Below are positions 1 through 4,816 of a stretch of 5,496 nt of DNA, one piece after another. A program made the translations under genes and the position numbers. The stretch is from Prevotella sp. (GTDB lineage Bacteria; Bacteroidota; Bacteroidia; Bacteroidales; Bacteroidaceae): assembly GCA_021204735.1 (NCBI GenBank), contig JAJPYV010000098.1, positions 1 through 5,496 of the forward strand. Direction: 5' to 3'. Within the stretch, counting starts at the first letter, position 1, and the number at the start of each line of letters is the position of its first letter. Below the pieces are notes generated by a model. It saw only the letters and a program-made list of their open reading frames with translations. It was not told the DNA's origin and searched no databases.

Positions 1-25
1 CCTCTAATATTTCATCGAATGTCAT
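1..25 (-). CDS. Start of a divergent gene, partial (first 8 codons)
   Basis: On the minus strand an ATG at 25-23 opens a frame reading MTFDEILE that runs off the left edge of the window. Eight residues are too few to name a product. The main support is context: a well-formed Bacteroidota-type promoter faces this ATG about 20 bases upstream (46-75, minus strand), which would give a very short 5' leader. If real, the gene is divergent from the chaperone-like genes and shares their upstream region of about 215 bases. It could instead be chance, since a frame this short is easily open. Confidence 0.4.
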
Positions 26-45
26 GATAGTTTGTTTTAACGCGG

Positions 46-75
46 CAAATATAGCGATTTTTATTAATTCTACAA
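46..75 (-). promoter_or_regulatory. Bacteroidota-type promoter for the leftward gene
   Basis: Read on the minus strand, TTG (75-73) is followed after exactly 19 bases by TATATTTG (53-46). This matches the known Bacteroidota sigma factor consensus, a TTG-containing -33 element and TAnnTTTG at -7 spaced by about 19-21 bases. Transcription would start near position 40 and reach the ATG at 25 after a short leader. It is the best promoter match in the window. Confidence 0.55.
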
Positions 76-166
76 CTTATTGGTTGTTTTAGATGTGTAA
101 AATTATCCGAGGAGGATAGTTTATAAAAATAAACAGGTTAACATACGAGAAAACAATGAGATCTAT

Positions 167-174
167 TAACTTTG
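167..174 (+). promoter_or_regulatory. Candidate -7 box for gene 1
   Basis: TAACTTTG matches the Bacteroidota -7 consensus TAnnTTTG perfectly. There is no TTG at the expected distance upstream, so the -33 half is weak or absent and the promoter might need an activator. The start of transcription would fall near 181. That allows a leader of about 60 bases before the ATG at 240 but only about 14 before the TTG at 195. Confidence 0.35.
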
Positions 175-187
175 CAAGGCTTTGCCT

Positions 188-238
188 ATGAGGGTTGTTC
201 GTACCGGATGGCGATACGAACCGGGATTTAGGCGGTAA
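188..238 (+). other. Possible 16-codon leader ORF ending one base before the gene 1 start
   Basis: ATG at 188 opens a frame encoding MRVVRTGWRYEPGFRR and stops with TAA at 236-238, so only one base separates the stop from the ATG of gene 1 at 240. The peptide is strongly basic (six Arg in sixteen). The arrangement would allow stop-and-restart coupling. A short frame like this can also arise by chance, and I see no ribosome binding site for it. Confidence 0.18.
197..221 (+). repeat. Perfect 7-base inverted repeat in the gene 1 leader
   Basis: GTTCGTA (197-203) and TACGAAC (215-221) are perfect inverted complements around an 11-base spacer. Inside the spacer CC (204-205) can also pair with GG (210-211) around a GGAT loop. 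It lies between the candidate -7 box and the ATG at 240, so it could be an RNA hairpin in the 5' leader or a DNA operator. It directly abuts the TTG at 195, which is one reason not to take that TTG as the start. Confidence 0.45.
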
Positions 239-239
239 C

Positions 240-1916
240 ATGGGGATTCGACAAGAATTTGACATAAGTGCTAAAGTAATGTTGGACATTATCCAAAATA
301 ACCCATATCGCCTTCTCGGTGTGTATGCGAATTCTTCAATGCGAGAAAGACTCGCTAACATAACTCGAATCAAGGCATTCTTAAAAGTTGGTAAGCCAAT
401 GTCGTTCCCGACAGACTTTCCCTCTATGTTGCCGCAGATAAATCGTACTTTGGACGCAGTGACTGAGGCGGAGTCTCAGTTATCCCTTCCTGACAAACAG
501 ATTCATTATGCACAATTCTGGTTCCTTAAGGCTAACACAGTAGATGAAATAGCTATCAATCATTTGATCGCAAGTGATATCGAGAACGCATTGTCTATTT
601 GGACAAAAAAGGACAATGCGTCATCATTGCAGAACAGGATTGCATCCGCCTTGATTTACGACTTTTTCCCAGAGGCAATTCAGTGTGCCGAAAAGCTGTA
701 CACCTTTTACAAGGATGATTTTATCAGGCTCGTCTTAGGTGAAAATCAAACAGTCGATATCACAAGGATAGAATATGATTTTCTTGACGAGTTGGTAAAT
801 CATGCGGGGACAGATTCAATGTTGCAGCATATTTCAAACGACGAATGGAAGGAATATGTGTCTCGGAAGGAGGTTTCTCGTTTGATCGGACTTTTACAGA
901 CTGCCGCAAACGAGGCTAACGCATCGAGAAAGAAGGGGCCTGCCGAGGCCTTGACGGCGGGCAGGAAATTGATGAGAGGGACGAAGATCCCGATGAACAG
1001 ACTTAAGAAGATGATTCCCGAAACGGATGTGCAGTACCAGATAATAGCCGACAAGGTGGGTTTGGCGGCTTTGCAATGCGGGATAGACTATTACAATCAC
1101 ACTTTCACTCCCGACACCACAATGAACACGATGGAATTGGTGGATTACGCCTTGTCCGTCGTGATGGGTGCAATGGCCAAGGCCCGGTGTCGGGAAAACG
1201 TCAATATCATACAGGAGAATGCGGGCAACATAACCCCAACATCAGTTCAGCGAGAGGCGGATGCGGTAAATAGAGAGATTCAGCGGTTTTCGAAGATGCC
1301 TGTGGGGATAAGTTCTGCCGTCACTCTGTTGAATAGTGCGAGGCCGTATCTACAGACTATAAAGTCAAAGCTCGGTGCGACCAATGCATTCTATTTGAAA
1401 CTATCAACAAAGGTGGTCGAAAGTGCTTTGCACAATACTGTAGAGGAAGTCAACAAGGAAATGACCGTCATAAATAATGAGAGCAGAATGATTTTCTTGA
1501 TAAAACCTACTCTGGCGGCTGCATGGGATGCAACATTGATTATGGACGGCTTTGACATGAAGTCCGATTTCAAAGTCAAATATCAAAACAATCGTTCAAC
1601 GCTTGAAAATCTATGCATCCAGGGCGGCATGCCCACGGTGCAATCTTCCGCACCAAGAACCGGAGCATCCGCTTCTCAGGCTCCAAGGGCTTCGACTTCC
1701 GCAAGTACGGGGGCAAAACAAAGCACGTCAAATTCCACAAAACCCGCTGAAACTAATGCAGATAAATCCTTCAGAGGAAAGATTCTGCATATTTTACATA
1801 ATACCGGGTCGATTTTATTAAAGATTGTGTTATGGGTGTTTCTCGTGGTGTATTACGGATGGTTCTTTATCGGCATAATTGTGTTTATCATTCTGGCGAT
1901 ATTGGGTAAGATTTGA
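240..1916 (+). CDS. J-like helical protein with a C-terminal membrane tail (paralogue of gene 2)
   Basis: This encodes 558 residues from the ATG at 240. AGGCGG at 230-235 lies four bases before that ATG. A TTG at 195 would add 15 residues but sits beside the leader hairpin, and an ATG at 279 aligns best with the start of gene 2, so the start is uncertain. Residues 21-95 read like a divergent J-domain: NPYRLLGVYANSS (helix I), a basic helix II, then FPTD where HPD would stand, and a third helix ending YAQFWF. Residues about 100-460 are helical, and the WxKKDNASSLQNRI segment followed by a CAEKLY helix is TPR-like. Residues 463-507 are a Ser/Thr/Ala-rich linker. Residues about 524-555 form a long hydrophobic stretch, enough for one or two membrane spans, followed only by GKI. 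I infer a cytoplasmic body anchored by its tail, acting as a partner of the Hsp70 encoded downstream. No catalytic motif is visible. The reading frame is secure; the function is inference. Confidence 0.8.
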   Translation: MGIRQEFDISAKVMLDIIQNNPYRLLGVYANSSMRERLANITRIKAFLKVGKPMSFPTDFPSMLPQINRTLDAVTEAESQLSLPDKQIHYAQFWFLKANTVDEIAINHLIASDIENALSIWTKKDNASSLQNRIASALIYDFFPEAIQCAEKLYTFYKDDFIRLVLGENQTVDITRIEYDFLDELVNHAGTDSMLQHISNDEWKEYVSRKEVSRLIGLLQTAANEANASRKKGPAEALTAGRKLMRGTKIPMNRLKKMIPETDVQYQIIADKVGLAALQCGIDYYNHTFTPDTTMNTMELVDYALSVVMGAMAKARCRENVNIIQENAGNITPTSVQREADAVNREIQRFSKMPVGISSAVTLLNSARPYLQTIKSKLGATNAFYLKLSTKVVESALHNTVEEVNKEMTVINNESRMIFLIKPTLAAAWDATLIMDGFDMKSDFKVKYQNNRSTLENLCIQGGMPTVQSSAPRTGASASQAPRASTSASTGAKQSTSNSTKPAETNADKSFRGKILHILHNTGSILLKIVLWVFLVVYYGWFFIGIIVFIILAILGKI

Positions 1917-1922
1917 TCTGAT

Positions 1923-1938
1923 TGGCTGTACTTAGCCA
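1923..1938 (+). other. Small hairpin just after gene 1
   Basis: TGGCT (1923-1927) pairs with AGCCA (1934-1938) around a six-base loop, starting seven bases past the stop codon of gene 1. No run of T follows, so it is not a standard intrinsic terminator. It may protect the 3' end of the transcript, be a weak processing site, or mean nothing. Confidence 0.2.
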
Positions 1939-2007
1939 TAGGATTACGTTGAGGGAATTCTAACACTATCTTCGGAAATGATTATAAAACGTTTAGGAAT
2001 AATTTAC

Positions 2008-2015
2008 TAAATTTG
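2008..2015 (+). promoter_or_regulatory. Candidate -7 box for genes 2-4
   Basis: TAAATTTG matches TAnnTTTG perfectly in the 185-base gap between the paralogues. No TTG occurs 19-21 bases upstream, so the match is one-sided. Transcription would begin near 2022, giving a leader of about 80 bases that contains the palindrome at 2032-2045. If it is active, genes 2-4 can be expressed apart from gene 1. If it is not, all four genes depend on the promoter before gene 1. Confidence 0.3.
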
Positions 2016-2031
2016 TTGCGTTGCTATGGTT

Positions 2032-2045
2032 CATGAATATTCATG
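2032..2045. promoter_or_regulatory. Perfect 14-base palindrome, possible operator
   Basis: CATGAATATTCATG is a perfect palindrome without a spacer. It lies 17 bases downstream of the candidate -7 box and 57 bases before the GTG of gene 2. Its position suits a dimeric repressor that blocks transcription start. No regulator gene is seen in the window, and the TGAATATTCA core is AT-rich enough that chance cannot be excluded. Confidence 0.35.
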
Positions 2046-2098
2046 GCTGGGTACAAGATACTATTAACATATTGGAGCACCGCGATAAAATGCAGTGA
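2033..2098 (+). other. Possible 21-codon leader ORF, in frame with gene 2 and ended by a single TGA
   Basis: ATG at 2033, inside the palindrome, opens a frame that begins MNIHGWVQDT and ends HRDKMQ before TGA at 2096-2098. The frame is the same as gene 2, whose GTG start lies three bases after this TGA. It may be a leader peptide coupled to gene 2, the remains of a longer N-terminus cut by a stop codon, or chance. Gene 1 has residues upstream of its J-like module (including AKV before MLDII), comparable in place to KV after this TGA. Confidence 0.22.
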
Positions 2099-2101
2099 AA
2101 A

Positions 2102-3850
2102 GTGGATATAATTAAAAACAATCCTTATAGACTTTTGGGGGTCTACGCCAACTCTTCTAAAAAAGAACTGTTGGCCAATCTCCGCAAAATCAAGGCTTTC
2201 CTCGAAGTCGGGAAGCCTGTTTCCTTCCCGTTGGATCTTACAACGTTCCTTGATGGAATCGACAGGACCTCCAATTCGGTTGCCGCCGCCTCCGGTCAAC
2301 TGGCTCTTCCGGTCAACTCCATGCGATACGCTCAGTTCTGGTTCGTTAATTCCACGTCCATTGACGGGATCGCGATGAACCATCTGATCGCCGGCAACAT
2401 GGACAGCGCGGTGTCGTTCTGGGAGAAAAAGGACAACGCGTCTTCCTTGCAGAACAGGATAGTATGCGCCTTGATTTCTCAAGACTATGCAAAGGCCATA
2501 GCCTGTGCCGAAAAACTATATTCTGCGTTCAAGGCCAATTTTGTCGGATTGATAATGGGGAACGGAGGCAACCAAGTGGCTTTCACAAAGATCGAGTACG
2601 ATTTCCTCGACGACCTTGTCGACGAGGTCGGTGCCGGTACCATCTCTGATTTCATAACCATTGACGGTTGGAAACAGTATGTTTCTAAGAAAGAGGTCGA
2701 GTCTTTGTTACACAGCCTAAATTTGGCTCTGAGTGTTGCCGTAGATACAAGGGGTAAAGGCTCCACCGCCCGTCTCGCGGCGGGAAGGAAGTTGATGAAA
2801 GAGACCAAAACTCCGCTGAAAAAACTGAAATTCATTCTATCCTCCGGAGATTTGCAATACCAGATGATAACCGACAAAGTGGGACTTGAGGTTTTACAAT
2901 GCAGCATTGATTACTTTAATGATACCGATGACCCTGATGGACAGACCAACGCTATGGACTTGTTGGAATATGCGACATCTATCGTCGTTGGGAAGATGGC
3001 GAAGGCGAGATGCAATGAAAACTCAGAGGTTCTGAGGAGAGTGGGGAAAGAATTTATAGTTAGAAAGGAGGTTGAAAGAATTATTTCGCGGCTTGAGAGG
3101 CTAAAGAAGGATACGGAAGAGGGGTGCCGGTCTGTTTTAAAATCGGCTAACGTAATTTCAGATCCGTGGTCTTCTCAAAGTGAAGTTAAGCCAGACCCGC
3201 CTGTCAACCCTTTTTTACAGGCGATATCTTCCTGGAGAGAAGACCCGTCAGTGACTTTTATTCGTGAATTCGTAAATGACTGTAAACCTGATCTCGCTTC
3301 GATCAAAGAAAAAGTGGGATATTCGTCTCCGTTTTATATTGATATTTCATCAAAGGTAGCCACTGCTTCAATAAATTCTCTAGTTAAAATTATAAATTAC
3401 ATTATAGAATATCCAGTAAAAGGGGGTTGGTCTCTTGAAGGTACGGTACTTATATATAATATTTTAGATGCTTGTTCAATTATGGACGACATTTCCGATT
3501 TGGATATGAATGAAACGACCAAGAGTTATTTCAAAAGCAACAAAGATTCGTTAAATACCATTAGAAAAAAACTAGAGCCGAAACCACCCGGCGGCTGTTA
3601 CATAGCCACCATGGTCTACGGAGACTACAACCATCCGAAAGTTATGGTCCTAAGGGAGTTCCGCGACAAATATCTCGCCAAGAGGAACTGGGGACGGAGA
3701 TTCATCCGCTTCTATTACAAGCACTCCCCGAACTGGGTCGAAAAACTCGAAGGCCGCAATACCGTAAATTCCATGATAAGAAGGGCGCTCGACCAGTTCG
3801 TGAACTATCTGAAAGGCCCCGGCCGCGAAAAATTCATCGAAAACAATTAA
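2102..3850 (+). CDS. J-like helical protein with a C-terminal CFI-box-like domain (paralogue of gene 1)
   Basis: This encodes 582 residues from a GTG at 2102. An in-frame TGA at 2096 forbids a longer start, and MDIIKNNPYR aligns with MLDIIQNNPYR of gene 1. Residues 7-81 repeat the J-like pattern: YRLLGV, a basic helix II, FPLD in place of HPD, and RYAQFWF. Residues about 85-310 track gene 1 closely, including WEKKDNASSLQNRI, TKIEYDFLD, AGRKLM and QYQMITDKVGL followed by LQC. Residues about 310-370 differ and contain an extra basic helical stretch and a proline-rich linker. Residues 497-570 match the CFI-box C-terminal domain: GGCYIAT (497-503), HPKVMVLREFRDKYL (511-525) and YYKHSP (538-543). 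That domain occurs at the ends of otherwise unrelated proteins and its role is, to my knowledge, unclear. There is no membrane segment. Gene 3 begins four bases after the stop, so this protein is probably made together with the membrane GrpE-like protein and Hsp70. The Hsp70-partner role is inferred. Confidence 0.87.
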   Translation: MDIIKNNPYRLLGVYANSSKKELLANLRKIKAFLEVGKPVSFPLDLTTFLDGIDRTSNSVAAASGQLALPVNSMRYAQFWFVNSTSIDGIAMNHLIAGNMDSAVSFWEKKDNASSLQNRIVCALISQDYAKAIACAEKLYSAFKANFVGLIMGNGGNQVAFTKIEYDFLDDLVDEVGAGTISDFITIDGWKQYVSKKEVESLLHSLNLALSVAVDTRGKGSTARLAAGRKLMKETKTPLKKLKFILSSGDLQYQMITDKVGLEVLQCSIDYFNDTDDPDGQTNAMDLLEYATSIVVGKMAKARCNENSEVLRRVGKEFIVRKEVERIISRLERLKKDTEEGCRSVLKSANVISDPWSSQSEVKPDPPVNPFLQAISSWREDPSVTFIREFVNDCKPDLASIKEKVGYSSPFYIDISSKVATASINSLVKIINYIIEYPVKGGWSLEGTVLIYNILDACSIMDDISDLDMNETTKSYFKSNKDSLNTIRKKLEPKPPGGCYIATMVYGDYNHPKVMVLREFRDKYLAKRNWGRRFIRFYYKHSPNWVEKLEGRNTVNSMIRRALDQFVNYLKGPGREKFIENN

Positions 3851-3854
3851 CGTT

Positions 3855-4805
3855 ATGAAATACTTTACATTATCTGTCATATTAATTTTTATGGGTTTCG
3901 AACTGTCGTTCGCGCAGACTGCGGACGATGGGGCGGGAAACTATGCTACTCAAAGCCAACTCGAGGAACTTGGCAACAAGGTAGATTCCTTGCAAAACAG
4001 CCTCAACGAGTTGAATGAGGCGCAATCTCGAACCGAAGTCAGGTTGAACAGTTTATCACACGAGTTTTCGTCCGCAATTCAATCCCTGAATGACGATAAT
4101 ACCGCAGTCAAGATCTCCGTGGATAGTCTCAAAGGCGAGTGCGGCGAACTGAGAGATATGCAGAGGTCCGATACTGAAAACTTGCACCAGAAGATCGCGG
4201 AGACCGGAGATTCCGTAAAATCTGATTTGAATGCGAGAACGGTCTGGTTCATTGTGATCGCGGTTCTCATTGTCATTATTTTGATTCTGGTCGCCGTGGT
4301 CCTGTCGATGCGGCTGAAAAAGGAGACGTCCTCAATCGCCGAGGTGCGCAAAGCCCAGGACACCCTCCAATCGGCACAGGCCAAGTTGCAGGAGGAATCA
4401 GTTCAATTGGACAACAAGTTGATAGAACTGCTTGATCGACAGATGACCACAAGTGGCGGGAATCAATCGGGGGCGGAGACGGACCATTCCCTGGCCTTGA
4501 AAGTCGCTGATGAAGTCGCTAGGATAGAAACCAATTTGTTGCACATGGATCCGTCTGTCAAAGGTTACAAGCAATTGCAAAGGGCCGTTCGACATATCAA
4601 AGACAATTTCGTTGCGAATGGGTACGAGATTGTGGATATGCTTGGCAAGCAGTATAATGGGGGCATGAAGGCCATTGCAAATTTTGTAACGGACGAGAAT
4701 CTTAAAGATGGCCAGCAGATTATAACAAAGGTTATAAAGCCTCAAGTCAATTATAATCAGCGGATGATTCAGTCAGCTGAAATAGAAGTTAGTCAACCGG
4801 AATAA
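3855..4805 (+). CDS. Membrane-anchored coiled-coil protein with a GrpE-like C-terminal domain
   Basis: This encodes 316 residues. Residues 1-20 are a signal peptide with a likely cut after SFA and before QT. Residues about 30-125 are a Leu/Ser/Glu-rich coiled coil, predicted to be periplasmic. Residues 129-151 are a transmembrane helix followed by RLKK, which places the C-terminus in the cytoplasm. Residues 158-198 are a second coiled coil, then a Gly/Ser linker. Residues about 211-314 resemble GrpE: a short helical bundle, then GYEIVDMLGKQYN (256-268), a Gly in the DENLKDGQQII turn, and MIQSAEIEVSQ (304-314). The last parts correspond by pattern and spacing to GVEVIAETNVPLDP and TIRAAMVTVAK of E. 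coli GrpE. GrpE is the nucleotide exchange factor of DnaK and is normally soluble, so fusion to a membrane anchor is unusual. An Hsp70 gene begins 11 bases downstream, which strongly favours this reading. I infer an exchange factor that recruits its Hsp70 to the inner membrane. The topology is firmer than the GrpE assignment. Confidence 0.78.
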   Translation: MKYFTLSVILIFMGFELSFAQTADDGAGNYATQSQLEELGNKVDSLQNSLNELNEAQSRTEVRLNSLSHEFSSAIQSLNDDNTAVKISVDSLKGECGELRDMQRSDTENLHQKIAETGDSVKSDLNARTVWFIVIAVLIVIILILVAVVLSMRLKKETSSIAEVRKAQDTLQSAQAKLQEESVQLDNKLIELLDRQMTTSGGNQSGAETDHSLALKVADEVARIETNLLHMDPSVKGYKQLQRAVRHIKDNFVANGYEIVDMLGKQYNGGMKAIANFVTDENLKDGQQIITKVIKPQVNYNQRMIQSAEIEVSQPE

Positions 4806-4816
4806 AACACATAGCT

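Noticed and set aside
109..115. GAGGAGG, a textbook Shine-Dalgarno sequence
   Set aside because: No ATG, GTG or TTG opening a useful frame lies within the usual distance downstream, and it is upstream of the likely transcription start. It is probably chance.
195..239. TTG at 195 as the start of gene 1
   Set aside because: It would add 15 residues with no counterpart in gene 2, begins right beside a perfect inverted repeat, and is a rarer start codon. The ATG at 240 has AGGCGG just before it. It is not fully excluded.
89..373. Minus-strand open frame of 94 codons over the gene 1 leader
   Set aside because: It overlaps the conserved J-like coding region of gene 1. Its product is unremarkable, and the good leftward promoter lies downstream of its end, not before its start.
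1923..1938. Intrinsic terminator after gene 1
   Set aside because: The stem is only five base pairs and is not followed by a T-run, so I list it only as a small hairpin.
1914..2098. TGA read as an amino acid (alternative genetic code), joining the frame across 2096-2098
   Set aside because: The four long frames contain no internal TGA over about 1,680 codons, and gene 1 ends with TGA straight after its hydrophobic tail, so TGA behaves as a normal stop.
2024..2482. Minus-strand open frame of 152 codons across the start of gene 2
   Set aside because: It is antisense to the conserved J-like region, its protein has no recognisable pattern, and the plus-strand frame is supported by paralogy with gene 1.
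2485..2907. Minus-strand open frame of 140 codons inside gene 2, and similar antisense frames at 800-1100, 4079-4384, 4398-4745 and 5271-5477
   Set aside because: All lie opposite well-supported coding sequence and mirror its codon pattern. None has a promoter or family likeness.
240..3850. CRISPR array, transposon or phage explanation for the repeated DNA
   Set aside because: The repeated sequence is two diverged coding paralogues in frame. There are no short regular repeats, terminal inverted repeats, target duplications, transposase or integrase.
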